A stretch of 64,000 nucleotides of DNA from Archivesica marissinica (lineage: Eukaryota; Mollusca; Bivalvia; Venerida; Vesicomyidae): positions 55,125,294 to 55,189,293 of the forward strand of contig CM026390.1 in NCBI GenBank assembly GCA_014843695.1. Reading direction: 5' to 3'. How positions within the stretch are numbered: position 1 is the stretch's first letter; every line of letters starts with the position of its first letter. Below the pieces are notes generated by a model. That model had not been told where the DNA came from, did not search any database, and worked only from the letters and a program-made list of their open reading frames with translations. The position numbers were made by a program, and so were the translations under genes. Of this stretch, positions 19,150-33,054 are shown piece after piece.

Positions 19150-22100
19150 CCACACACCAGCATTACTACATGGAATGTTGATGTATTTACTCTATAACTC
19201 CCCTCCACACCAGCATTACTACATGGATTGTTGATGTATTTACTCTATAACTCCCCTCCACACCAGCATTACTACATGGAATGTTGATGTATTTACTCTA
19301 TAACTACCATCTAAACCAGCATTACTACATGGAATGTTGATGTATTTACTCTATAACTCCCCTCCACACCAGCATTACTACATGGAATGTTGATGTATTT
19401 ACTCTATAACTCCCCTCCACACCAGCATAACTACATGGAATGTTGATGTATTTACTCTATAACTACCATCTACACCAGCATTACTACATGGAATGTTGAT
19501 GTATTTACTCTATAACTACCATCTACACCAGCATTACTACATGGAATGTTGATGTGTTTACTCTAACTACCATCTACACCAGCATTACTACATGGAATGT
19601 TGATGTATTTACTCTATAACTCCCCTACACACCAGCATTACTACATGGAATGTTGATGTATTTACTCTATAACTACCATCCACACCAGCATTACTACATG
19701 GAAGGTTGATGTATTTACTCTAACTACCATCTACACCAGCATTACTACATGGAATGTTGATGTATTTACTCTATAACTCCCCTCCACACCTGCATTACTA
19801 CATGGAATGTTGATGTATTTACTCTAACTACCATCCACACCAGCATTACTACATGGAATGTTGATGTATTTACTCTATAACTACCATCCACACCAGCATT
19901 ACTACATGGAATGTTGATGTATTTACTCTAACTACCATCTACACCAGCATTACTACATGGAATGTTGATGTGTTTACTCTAACTACCATCTACACCAGCA
20001 TTACTACATGGAATGTTGATGTATTTACTATATAACTACCATCCACACCAGCATTACTACATGGAATGTTGATGTATTTACTCTATAACTACCATCTACA
20101 CCAGCATTACTACATGGAATGTTGATGTATTTACTCTATAACTACCATCTACACCAGCATTACTACATGGAATGTTGATGTATTTACTCTATAACTACCA
20201 TCTACACCAGCATTACTACATGGAATGTTGATGTATTTACTCTATAACTCCCCTCCACACCAGCATTACTACATGGAATGTTGATGTATTTACTCTATAA
20301 CTACCATCCACACCAGCATTACTACATGGAATGTTGATGTGTTTACTCTAACTACCATCTACACCAGCATTACTACATGGAGTGTTGATGTATTTACTCT
20401 ATAACTATCATCTACACCAGCATTACTACATGGAATGTTGATGTATTTACTCTATAACTACCATCTACACCAGCATTACTACATGGAGTGTTGATGTATT
20501 TACTCTATAACTACCATCTACACCAGCATTACTACATGGAATGTTGATGTATTTACTCTGAATACCATCTACACCAGCATTACTACATGGAATGTTGATG
20601 TGTTTACTCTATAACTACCATCTACACCAGCATTACTACATGGAATGTTGATGTATTACTCTATAACTACCATCCACACCAGCATTACTACATGAAGGTT
20701 GATGTATTTACTCTAACTACCATCCACACCAGCATTACTACATGGAATGTTGATGTATTTACTCTATAACTACCATCTACACCAGCATTACTACATGGAA
20801 TGTTGATGTATTTATTCTGAATACCATCTACACCAGCATTACTACATGGAATGTTGATGTGTTTACTCTAACTACCATCCACACCAGCATTACTACATGG
20901 AATGTTGATGTATTTACTCTATAACTACCACCTACACCAGCATTACTACATGGAATGTTGATGTGTTTACTCTAACTACCATCTACACCAGCATTACTAC
21001 ATGGAATGTTGATGTATTTACTCTATAACTACCATCCACACCAGCATTACTACATGGAATGTTGATGTATTTACTCTATAACTACCATCTACACCAGCAT
21101 TACTACATGGAATGTTGATGTATTTACTCTGAATACCATCTACACCAGCATTACTACATGGAATGTTGATGTGTTTACTCTAACTACCATCCACACCAGC
21201 ATTACTACATGGAATGTTGATGTATTTACTCTATAACTACCACCTACACCAGCATTACTACATGGAATGTTGATGTGTTTACTCTAACTACCATCTACAC
21301 CAGCATTACTACATGGAATGTTGATGTATTTACTCTGAATACCATCTACACCAGCATTACTACATGGAATGTTGATGTGTTTACTCTAACTACCATCCAC
21401 ACCAGCTTTACTACATGGAATGTTGATGTATTTATTCTATAACTACCATCTACACCAGCATTACTACATGGAATGTTGATGTATTTACTCTATAACTCCC
21501 CTCCACACCAGCATTACTACATGGAATGTTGATGTATTTACTCAATAACTACCATCCACACCAGCATTACTACATGGAATGTTGATGTATTTACTCTAAC
21601 TACCATCTACACCAGCATTACTACATGGAATGTTGATGTATTTACTCTATAACTACCATCTACACCAGCATTACTACATGGAATGTTGATGTATTTACTC
21701 TATAACTACCATCTACACCAGCATTACTACATGGAATGTTGATGTGTTTACTCTATAACTACCATCTACACCAGCATTACTACATGGAATGTTGATGTAT
21801 TTACTCTATAACTCCCCTCCACACCAGCATTAATACATGGAATGTTGATGTATTTACTCTATAACTACCATCCACACCAGCATTACTACATGGAAGGTTG
21901 ATGTATTTACTCTAACTACCATCTACACCAGCATTACTACATGGAATGTTGATGTATTTACTCTATAACTCCCCTCCACACCAGCATTACTACATGGAAT
22001 GTTGATGTATTTACTCTAACTACCATCCACACCAGCATTACTACATGGAATGTTGATGTGTTTACTCTAACTACCATCCACACCAGCATTACTACATGGA

Positions 22101-25100
22101 TTGTTGATGTATTTACTATATAACTACCATCCACACCAGCATTACTACATGGAATGTTGATGTATTTACTCTATAACTACCATCTACACCAGCATTACTA
22201 CATGGAATGTTGATGTATTTATTCTGAATACCATCTACACCAGCATTACTACATGGAATGTTGATGTGTTTACTCTAACTACCATCCACACCAGCATTAC
22301 TACATGGAATGTTGATGTATTTACTCTATAACTACCACCTACACCAGCATTACTACATGGAATGTTGATGTGTTTACTCTAACTACCATCTACACCAGCA
22401 TTACTACATGGAATGTTGATGTATTTACTCTATAACTACCATCCACACCAGCATTACTACATGGAATGTTGATGTGTTTACTCTAACTACCATCTACACA
22501 GCATTACTACATGGAATGTTGATGTATTTACTCTATAACTACCATCTACACCAGCATTACTACATGGAATGTTGATGTATTTACTCTATAATACCCTCAC
22601 ACCAGCATTACTACATGGAATGTGATTACTCTATAACTACCATCCACACCAGCATTACTACATGGATGTTGATGTATTACTCTAACTACCATCTACACCA
22701 GCATTACTACATGGAATGTTGATGTATTTACTCTAACTACCATCCACACCAGCATTACTACATGGAATGTTGATGTATTTACTCATACTACCATCCACAC
22801 AGCATTACTACATGGAATGTTGATGTATTTACTCTAACTACCATCCACACCAGCATTACTACATGGAATGTTGATGTGTTTACTCTAACTACCATCCACA
22901 CCAGCATTACTACATGGAATGTTGATGTATTTACTCTATAACTACCATCTACACCAGCATTACTACATGGAATGTTGATGTGTTTACTCTAACTACCATC
23001 TACACCAGCATTACTACATGGAATGTTGATGTGTTTACTCTACCTACCATCCACACCAGCATTACTACATGGAATGTTGATGTATTTACTCTATAACTAC
23101 CATCTACACCAGCATTACTACATGGAATGTTGATGTATTTACTCTATAACTACCATCTACACCAGCATTACTACATGGAATGTTGATGTGTTTACTCTAA
23201 CTACCATCCACACCAGCATTACTACATGGAATGTTGATGTGTTTACTCTATAACTACTATCTACATCAGTATTACTACATGGAATGTTGATGTATTTACT
23301 CTATAACTACCATCTACACAAGCATTACTACATGGAATGTTGATGTATTAACTCTATAACTACCATCTACACCAGCATTACTACATGGAATGTTGATGTA
23401 TTTACTCTAACTACCATCTACACCAGCATTACTACATGGAATGTTGATGTATTAACTCTATAACTACCATCTACACCAGCATTACTACATGGAATGTTGA
23501 TGTATTTACTCTATAACTACCATCTACACAAGCATTACTACATGGAATGTTGATGTATTAACTCTATAACTACCATCTACACCAGCATTACTACATGGAA
23601 TGTTGATGTATTTACTCTAACTACCATCTACACCAGCATTACTACATGGAATGTTGATGTGTTTACTCTAACTACCATCTACACCAGCATTACTACATGG
23701 AATGTTGATGTGTTTACTCTACCTACCATCCACACCAGCATTACTACATGGAATGTTGATGTATTTACTCTATAACTACCATCTACACCAGCATTACTAC
23801 ATGGAATGTTGATGTATTTACTCTATAACTACCATCTACACCAGCATTACTACATGGAATGTTGATGTGTTTACTCTAACTACCATCCACACCAGCATTA
23901 CTACATGGAATGTTGATGTGTTTACTCTATAACTACTATCTACATCAGTATTACTACATGGAATGTTGATGTATTTACTCTATAACTACCATCTACACAA
24001 GCATTACTACATGGAATGTTGATGTATTAACTCTATAACTACCATCTACACCAGCATTACTACATGGAATGTTGATGTATTTACTCTAACTACCATCTAC
24101 ACCAGCATTACTACATGGAATGTTGATGTATTAACTCTATAACTACCATCTACACCAGCATTACTACATGGAATGTTGATGTATTTACTCTATAACTACC
24201 ATCTACACAAGCATTACTACATGGAATGTTGATGTATTTACTTAACTACCATCTAACCAGCATTACTACATGGAATGTGATGTATTTACTCTAACTACCA
24301 TCTACACCAGCATTACTACATGGAATGTTGATGTATTTACTCTATAACTACCATCTACACCAGCATTACTACATGGAATGTTGATGTATTTACTCTATAA
24401 CTACCATCTACACCAGCATTACTACATGGAATGTTGATGTATTTACTCTATAACTACCATCCACACCAGCATTACTACATGGAATGTTGATGTATTTACT
24501 ATATAACTACCATCCACACCAGCATTACTACATGGAATGTTGATGTATTTACTCCATAACTACCATCTACACCAGCATTACTACATGGAATGTTGATGTA
24601 TTTACTCTGAATACCATCTACACCAGCATTACTACATGGAATGTTGATGTGTTTACTCTAACTACCATCCACACCAGCTTTACTACATGGAATGTTGATG
24701 TATTTACTCTATAACTACCATCTACACAAGCATTACTACATGGAATGTTGATGTATTTACTCTATAACTCCCCTCCACACCAGCATTACTACATGGAATG
24801 TTGATGTATTTACTCTATAACTCCCATCTACACCAGCATTACTACATGGAATGTTGATGTGTTTACTCTAACTACCATCTACACCAGCATTACTACATGG
24901 AATGTTGATGTGTTTACTCTAACTACCATCCACACCAGCATTACTACATGGAATGTTGATGTGTTTACTCTAACAACCATCTACACCAGCATTACTACAT
25001 GGAATGTTGATGTATTTACTCTATAACTACCATCTACACCAGCATTACTACATGGAATGTTGATGTATTTACTCTATAACTACCATCTACACCAGCATTA

Positions 25101-25844
25101 CTACATGGAATGTTGATGTATTTACTCTGAATACCATCTACACCAGCATTACTACATGGAATGTGATGTGTTACTTAACTACCATCCACACCAGCATTAC
25201 TACATGGAATGTGATGTATTTACTCTATAATACCATCTACACCAGCATTACTACATGGAATGTGATGTGTTTACTCTATAACTACCATCTACACCAGCAT
25301 TACTACGGAATGTTGATGTGTTTACTCTATAACTACCATCTACACAAGCATTACTACATGGAATGTTGATGTATTTACTCTATAACTACCATCCACACCA
25401 GCATTACTACATGGAATGTTGATGTATTTACTTTATAACTACCATCTACACCAGCATTACTACATGGAATGTTCATGTATTTACTCTATAACTACCATCC
25501 ACACCAGCATTACTACATGGAATGTTGATGTATTTACTCTATAACTACCATCTACACAAGCATTACTACATGGAATGTTGATGTGTTTACTCTAACTACC
25601 ATCTACACCAGCATTACTACATGGAATGTTGATGTATTTACTCTATAACTACCATCCACACCAGCATTACTACATGGAATGTTGATGTATTTACTTTATA
25701 ACTACCATCTACACCAGCATTACTACATGGAATGTTCATGTATTTACTCTATAACTACCATCCACACCAGCATTACTACATGGAATGTTGATGTATTTAC
25801 TCTATAACTACCATCTACACAAGCATTACTACATGGAATGTTGA
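19150..25844. repeat. 53/49-bp satellite, 6.7 kb
   Basis: About 130 units with core accagcattactacatggaa and tgttgatgtatttactctat. The 53-bp units end ctataact, the 49-bp units end ctaact, and a ctgaat variant gives 50 bp. Further variants are tacc or ccctcc and tctaca or tccaca. Longer blocks recur, for example about 23085-23520 and 23755-24190. It runs into the N gap. Clusters of single-base deletions at about 22590-22800, 24240-24290 and 25160-25310 look like uncorrected sequencing errors. Confidence 0.96.
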
Positions 25845-26844
25845 NNNNNNNNNNNNNNNNNNNNNNNNNNNNNNNNNNNNNNNNNNNNNNNNNNNNNNNN
25901 NNNNNNNNNNNNNNNNNNNNNNNNNNNNNNNNNNNNNNNNNNNNNNNNNNNNNNNNNNNNNNNNNNNNNNNNNNNNNNNNNNNNNNNNNNNNNNNNNNNN
26001 NNNNNNNNNNNNNNNNNNNNNNNNNNNNNNNNNNNNNNNNNNNNNNNNNNNNNNNNNNNNNNNNNNNNNNNNNNNNNNNNNNNNNNNNNNNNNNNNNNNN
26101 NNNNNNNNNNNNNNNNNNNNNNNNNNNNNNNNNNNNNNNNNNNNNNNNNNNNNNNNNNNNNNNNNNNNNNNNNNNNNNNNNNNNNNNNNNNNNNNNNNNN
26201 NNNNNNNNNNNNNNNNNNNNNNNNNNNNNNNNNNNNNNNNNNNNNNNNNNNNNNNNNNNNNNNNNNNNNNNNNNNNNNNNNNNNNNNNNNNNNNNNNNNN
26301 NNNNNNNNNNNNNNNNNNNNNNNNNNNNNNNNNNNNNNNNNNNNNNNNNNNNNNNNNNNNNNNNNNNNNNNNNNNNNNNNNNNNNNNNNNNNNNNNNNNN
26401 NNNNNNNNNNNNNNNNNNNNNNNNNNNNNNNNNNNNNNNNNNNNNNNNNNNNNNNNNNNNNNNNNNNNNNNNNNNNNNNNNNNNNNNNNNNNNNNNNNNN
26501 NNNNNNNNNNNNNNNNNNNNNNNNNNNNNNNNNNNNNNNNNNNNNNNNNNNNNNNNNNNNNNNNNNNNNNNNNNNNNNNNNNNNNNNNNNNNNNNNNNNN
26601 NNNNNNNNNNNNNNNNNNNNNNNNNNNNNNNNNNNNNNNNNNNNNNNNNNNNNNNNNNNNNNNNNNNNNNNNNNNNNNNNNNNNNNNNNNNNNNNNNNNN
26701 NNNNNNNNNNNNNNNNNNNNNNNNNNNNNNNNNNNNNNNNNNNNNNNNNNNNNNNNNNNNNNNNNNNNNNNNNNNNNNNNNNNNNNNNNNNNNNNNNNNN
26801 NNNNNNNNNNNNNNNNNNNNNNNNNNNNNNNNNNNNNNNNNNNN
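25845..26844. other. Assembly gap, exactly 1000 N
   Basis: A run of exactly 1000 N with a 53-bp satellite on its left and a different 36-bp satellite on its right. A round length usually marks an arbitrary gap, so the true distance is unknown. Confidence 0.99.
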
Positions 26845-29800
26845 ATACTAGAGGACATAGAAAACGCACACCTACATTATATACTAGAGGACATAGAAAA
26901 CGCACACCTACATTATATACTAGAGGACATAGAAAACGCACACTACATTATATACTAGAGGACATAGAAAACGCACACCTACATTATATACTAGAGGACA
27001 TAGAAAACGCACACCTACATTATATACTAGAGGACATAGAAAACGCACACCTACATTATATACTAGAGGACATAGAAAACGCACACCTACATTATATACT
27101 AGAGGACATAGAAAACGCACACCTACATTATATACTAGAGGACATAGAAAAAGAACACCTACATTATATACTAGAGGACATAGAAAACGCACACCTACAT
27201 TATATACTAGAGGACATAGAAAACGCACACCTACATTATATACTAGAGGACATAGAAAACGCACACCTACATTATATACTAGAGGACATAGAAAACGCAC
27301 ACCTACATTATATACTAGAGGACATAGAAAACGCACACCTACATTATATACTAGAGGACATAGAAAACGCACACCTACATTATATACTAGAGGACATAGA
27401 AAACGCACACCTACATTATATACTAGAGGACATAGAAAACGCACACCTACATTATATACTAGAGGACATAGAAAACGCACACCTACATTATATACTAGAG
27501 GACATAGAAAACGCACACCTACATTATATACTAGAGGACATAGAAAACGCACACCTACATTATATACTAGAGGACATAGAAAACGCACACCTACATTATA
27601 TACTAGAGGACATAGAAAACGCACACCTACATTATATACTAGAGGACATAGAAAACGCACACCTACATTATATACTAGAGGACATAGAAAACGCACACCT
27701 ACATTATATACTAGAGGACATAGAAAACGCACACCTACATTATATACTAGAGGACATAGAAAACGCACACCTACATTATATACTAGAGGACATAGAAAAC
27801 GCACACCTACATTATATACTAGAGGACATAGAAAACGCACACCTACATTATATACTAGAGGACATAGAAAACGCACACCTACATTATATACTAGAGGACA
27901 TAGAAAACGCACACCTACATTATATACTAGAGGACATAGAAAACGCACACCTACATTATATACTAGAGGACATAGAAAACGCACACCTACATTATATACT
28001 AGAGGACATAGAAAACGCACACCTACATTATATACTAGAGGACATAGAAAACGCACACCTACATTATATACTAGAGGACATAGAAAACGCACACCTACAT
28101 TATATACTAGAGGACATAGAAAACGCACACCTACATTATATACTAGAGGACATAGAAAACGCACACCTACATTATATACTAGAGGACATAGAAACGCACA
28201 CCTACATTATATACTAGAGGACATAGAAAACGCACACCTACATTATATACTAGAGGACATAGAAAACGCACACCTACATTATATACTAGAGGACATAGAA
28301 AACGCACACCTACATTATATACTAGAGGACATAGAAAACGCACACCTACATTATATACTAGAGGACATAGAAAACGCACACCTACATTATATACTAGAGG
28401 ACATAGAAAACGCACACCTACATTATATACTAGAGGACATAGAAAACGCACACCTACATTATATACTAGAGGACATAGAAAACGCACACCTACATTATAT
28501 ACTAGAGGACATAGAAAACGCACACCTACATTATATACTAGAGGACATAGAAAACGCACACCTACATTATATACTAGAGGACATAGAAAACGCACACCTA
28601 CATTATATACTAGAGGACATAGAAAACGCACACCTACATTATATACTAGAGGACATAGAAAACGCACACCTACATTATATACTAGAGGACATAGAAAACG
28701 CACACCTACATTATATACTAGAGGACATAGAAAACGCACACCTACATTATATACTAGAGGACATAGAAAACGCACACCTACATTATATACTAGAGGACAT
28801 AGAAAACGCACACCTACATTATATACTAGAGGACATAGAAAACGCACACCTACATTATATACTAGAGGACATAGAAAACGCACACCTACATTATATACTA
28901 GAGGACATAGAAAACGCACACCTACATTATATACTAGAGGACATAGAAAACGCACACCTACATTATATACTAGAGGACATAGAAAACGCACACCTACATA
29001 TATACTAGAGGACATAGAAAACGCACACCTACATTATATACTAGAGGACATAGAAAACGCACACCTACATTATATACTAGAGGACATAGAAAACGCACAC
29101 CTACATTATATACTAGAGGACATAGAAAACGCACACCTACATTATATACTAGAGGACATAGAAAACGCACACCTACATTATATACTAGAGGACATAGAAA
29201 ACGCACACCTACATTATATACTAGAGGACATAGAAAACGCACACCTACATTATATACTAGAGGACATAGAAAACGCACACCTACATTATATACTAGAGGA
29301 CATAGAAAACGCACACCTACATTATATACTAGAGGACATAGAAAACGCACACCTACATTATATACTAGAGGACATAGAAAACGCACACCTACATTATATA
29401 CTAGAGGACATAGAAAACGCCACACCTACATTATATACTAGAGGACATAGAAAACGCACACCTACATTATATACTAGAGGACATAGAAAACGCACACCTA
29501 CATTATATACTAGAGGACATAGAAAACGCACACCTACATTATATACTAGAGGACATAGAAAACGCACACCTACATTATATACTAGAGGACATAGAAAACG
29601 CACACCTACATTATATACTAGAGGACATAGAAAAACGCACACCTACATTATATACTAGAGGACATAGAAACACGCACACCTACATTATATACTAGAGTAC
29701 ATAGAAAAACGCACACCTACATTATATACTAGAGGACATTGAAAACGCACACCTACATTATATACTAGATGACATAGATAACGCACACCTACATTATATA

Positions 29801-30050
29801 CTAGAGGGCATTGAAAATGCACACCTACATTATATACTAGAGGACATAGAAAACGTACACCTACATTATATACTAGAGGACATAGAAAAACGCACACCTA
29901 CATTATATACTAGGACATAGAAAACGCACACCTACATTATATACTAGAGGACATAGAAAACGCACACCTACATTATATACTAGAGCACATAGAAAACGCA
30001 CACCTACATTATATACTAGAGCACATAGAAAACGCACACCTACATTATAT
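26845..30050. repeat. 36-bp satellite, 3.2 kb
   Basis: About 89 units (core atactagaggacatagaaaa). Units from 26845 to about 29640 are almost identical apart from single-base indels in a-runs, while units at 29650-30050 carry substitutions, so divergence rises toward the right edge. The left end is cut by the gap. Its 12-residue open periods on the minus strand are by-products. Confidence 0.97.
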
Positions 30051-30437
30051 GATTATTATTACATGAAAACGAAATACGAAGGATTCCATCAAAGACATAT
30101 CACTTTATTACAAAGCCCAAACTGAACAACTAAACATATTCCAAAATGTTTAAAACTTTGTATATATATAGTTATTGTTTTTCATGTAAAAACGCACTTA
30201 TCTGATATGTGCGTTTTCTATGTCCTCTAGTGTAAACACGAGTTGCTAGCTTATGACATCCAGCAAACAGTATATCTCCATCTCAGTATGCTCATCGTAG
30301 ACACAATGTCTGACAAATACTTCATGTCTCGTTGCAATAATTTCAACTCTGAGATTTGCGGAGTTCCATTAGAACTGTTCCTATCAATAAACAGGACAGT
30401 CAAAAGTACAATGGTATACTAGTTCATTCTCTCCTTC
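30051..30437. other. Satellite flank with one inverted monomer
   Basis: Mostly unassigned AT-rich sequence. At 30208-30230 there is an inverted copy of 23 bases of the 36-bp satellite unit (gtgcgttttctatgtcctct plus agt). Confidence 0.8.
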
Positions 30438-30444
30438 TAACTCG

Positions 30445-30699
30445 GCTGTCCGATTAGCGAGCGCAGTGGTTTACACGCTCGCTTCTCACCAATGCAACCC
30501 GGGTTCGATCCTCGGACCGGGAAGTATGTGAGATGGTACAGTGGTCGCCAGATCGGACATGTGGGTTTTATCCTGGTACTCCGGTTTCCTCCCACACGAA
30601 TGACCACGTATGCGCTTTCATCCGCGCCAACTAGAGTGATTAATATAAGTTGTTAAAACTTGCTTGATAATCGTTGTAAAATAATTAAAGTTTAAACTT
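30445..30699 (+). mobile_element. SINE family B, full length
   Basis: The tRNA-like head has box A (ccgattagcgagcgcagtgg, with a small insertion) and box B (gggttcgatcc). The body contains gaccacgtatgcgctttc and the shared SINE tail gagtgattaatataagttgt. A 7-bp target duplication, taactcg, lies at 30438-30444 and 30700-30706. Confidence 0.87.
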
Positions 30700-30881
30700 T
30701 AACTCGCACGTGTCTGCTCTGTCCAATCAGATTCAAATAATGTATACACATTACCAGGTAGATGACGTTTCAATTTCGGGTGAGAGTCCAGATGTGATGC
30801 ACCTGTTACCGTGTTATCTGATGAACACGTGCATTGTATTGTTATTGTTACTACTTCTACAAAGAACACCAAGAAATAATA

Positions 30882-31079
30882 CAGTCTACATCCGTTATGT
30901 CAAAGTCGGTTATGTCGAATTCTCCGGTTAGTCTTAAAGTCGGATCAAAGTCCCGTTTCAGACACTATCATTTTACATATAATTGGCTCCGTTTATATTG
31001 AATTTCGTTACGTCAACCTTCGGTTATGTCGAAGTATTTTGCTAGGTCCGACGGAATTCGACATAGCCGATGTAGACTG
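30882..31079. mobile_element. TA-flanked MITE, 198 bp (pogo/Tigger-like)
   Basis: The ends are inverted repeats of about 21 bp, CAGTCTACATCCGTTATGTC and GACATAGCCGATGTAGACTG, with two mismatches, and TA lies outside both (30880-30881 and 31080-31081). CAGT ends with a TA target fit the pogo/Tigger branch of the Tc1/mariner superfamily. The interior carries subterminal repeats of the cggttatgtcgaa type. It has no coding capacity. Confidence 0.88.
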
Positions 31080-31194
31080 TATGTTGAAAATGTAATTTAT
31101 TTAAGTTTTAAATTATGGAAAATAAACAAACCAATTCGAGATTAACAAACACTGTCGATGTCATGAAATGTAGCAAAACGATTACACACGCTCA

Positions 31195-31450
31195 GTAATG
31201 AGTTGGCTACATAGTGTGGCATCCGTGGTACAGTGTTGTATATAGAGTGTTTGATATTGTTTCGAATGGTCCCAGGTTCAATTCACGATAGGGGCACGTA
31301 TGTGTTGTTCTTGATCAAGGCACCTCGCACACATTGCTTAGCACTGGTTAACCGTTTAGGTCGGCAAAGCCTGCCCAGGATAACATGTATAGGTCCTCGC
31401 AAGGGATTTGACATAAATGGAACATGCATATGTGCATATATAATCCGCAA
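31195..31450 (+). mobile_element. SINE family F
   Basis: The head has a plausible box B (aggttcaattc). The body contains agcactggttaaccgtttag, gtcggcaaagcctgcccagg and tggaacatgcatatgtgcat. A second, 5'-truncated copy lies at 32935-33045. The block ctggttaac ... gcctgcccagga links it to family E. Ends are approximate because no target duplication was recognised. Confidence 0.72.
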
Positions 31451-31511
31451 TCAGCAATCATATTGCATACCAATCAGATTTCCCCACTTCGTTAAATCCT
31501 CACATTTAAAT

Positions 31512-31746
31512 TTTTAGTTTATACAAATTTAGTTTAGCTCGATTGCGAAACAAGTTCTTACAACTTATATTAATCACTCCAGAGACCTCATTCCTAATGG
31601 AAAGCATCGCCACGAGTGAGAGAGAAGAGGCAACGTGGAATTTAAATACCTTGCCTAAGGGCACAATCATAACGGCTCCAGCGGGGCTCGATCTCTGGAC
31701 CTTTCGCACCTGAAGCGAACGCGCATTCACAGCGCTATCACGACTT
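31512..31746 (-). mobile_element. SINE family A, full length
   Basis: The minus-strand copy has a complete tRNA-like head (gtcgtgatagcgctgtgaat, then gagcgaagcgaacgc on the complement). A perfect 12-bp target duplication, tcacatttaaat, lies at 31500-31511 and 31747-31758. It is the best-preserved family A copy with the 56.8-kb one. Confidence 0.9.
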
Positions 31747-31758
31747 TCACATTTAAAT

Positions 31759-32275
31759 GGTGTATGAATACAAGATTCACGTGATTAGACAAGGACATGT
31801 TTAGCAATAGTTCATAGTAGTTGATCTTCTGGGCCTCAGTGAACTGCCCTGTCATGAACAATTACTGTATATACAATACAGGCGAGATGTAACAACCTAA
31901 CGGCCATGTCGAGTGAATCCATATAGTGTGTTCTGGAGCTATCAGTGAATATAACATTAATGTAGTTGTACCATAGAATGCTGCCTGGCGTGTGGAACCT
32001 GTATGTTATGGGGTACTGACGGTAATGACCATTTCAATTACCATCACCGCAATATCTCGAGTTCAAATGTACATAATTCGCATGTATAAATAAGTAGCAT
32101 CTGAGATTATATTTTTGTTAAGCGTTAGAACATTTTGGTTTATTTGGCGATGCACTGCAGCCATTTTCGGCATCAAACTAGATGTTTTACTAATATTCTC
32201 AATCATTCTGAGTTACAACATTTCTAAAGTAACAGTTTAATTTATGCGCCGTACAAGACGGTGTCAAGATTATGC
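31759..32275. other. Intergenic, no feature recognised
   Basis: Single-copy-looking AT-rich DNA between SINEs. No exon of either gene, tandem repeat or transposon end was found. Confidence 0.5.
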
Positions 32276-32730
32276 AGAGTTATATTAGCCACATTGCAAA
32301 ACAACTTCTTATATTATTCCTATTGAAATCCATCGCCGTGAGGGAGAGAGCAGAGGAAACGTGTCTTGCCCAAGGGCGCTATCCTAACGACTGCAGATGG
32401 GCGCGAACTCCGGGCCTCTCACAGTTGAAGCGAACGCTCTACTATTAGCTGTCCGATTAGCGCAGTGGTTAGCGCGCTCGCTTCTCACTAATGCAACCCG
32501 GGTTCGATCCTCGGACCGGGAAGTATGTGTGATGGTACGATGGTCGCAAGATCGGACAGGTGGATTTTCTCCGTGTACTACGGTTTCCTCTCACAAGAAT
32601 GACCACATTTACGCTTTCACCCGCGCCAACGAGAGTGATTAATATAAGTTGTTAGAACTTGTTTCTCAATCGTTGTAAAATAAATAAGGTTTAAACAAAC
32701 GCTCTACCACGTCGCAATCATGATTTCCAC
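32276..32730 (-). mobile_element. SINE family A, old, split by SINE B
   Basis: A diverged minus-strand family A copy (gaaatccatcgccgtgaggg, cttgcccaagggcgctatcc, ctcacagttgaagcgaacgc). It is interrupted at 32443-32697 by a family B SINE and resumes with the end of its head at 32698-32730. Its outer ends are approximate. Confidence 0.8.
32443..32697 (+). mobile_element. SINE family B nested in SINE A
   Basis: Full-length family B copy: box A ccgattagcgcagtggttag, box B gggttcgatcc, tail gagtgattaatataagttgt and the end aaataaggtttaaac. A perfect 10-bp target duplication of SINE A sequence, aacgctctac, lies at 32433-32442 and 32698-32707. The nesting shows that this B copy is younger than the A copy it interrupts. 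Confidence 0.93.
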
Positions 32731-32934
32731 GATGTTCCTTCCATTGGATAGACATTTATAGACCGAACAATGACATAGTATATTGTTCCAATACCTAATT
32801 AGAACAATTCTACGCTGCGAACTATCTTCTGACAAGTCGCAGTGTCAGAATGGACATGTATACTTGTAATATGATTGTTTAACTTTGTCTTTGTATTATA
32901 TGTATGTACATATATGAGACTTGAATAAAGATGT

Positions 32935-33045
32935 AAACTTGCTTAGTACTTGTTAATCGCTTAGGTCGGCTAAACATGTCCAGGAAAACATGTATATGTC
33001 TCAGCAAGTGGTTTGACATAAATGGAACATGCATGTGCATATATA
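32935..33045 (+). mobile_element. SINE family F, 3' fragment
   Basis: It matches the 3' half of the 31.2-kb copy (gcttaggtcggctaaacatg, tttgacataaatggaacatg, catgtgcatatata). The head is missing and no target duplication was seen. Confidence 0.75.
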
Positions 33046-33054
33046 CACTTGTGA

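Noticed and set aside
25815..26941. Frames of 337-370 codons across the gap
   Set aside because: They consist of unknown bases; there is no sequence evidence.
26920..29897. Long minus-strand frames of a 12-residue period
   Set aside because: Product of the 36-bp satellite; single-base indels end and restart the frames.
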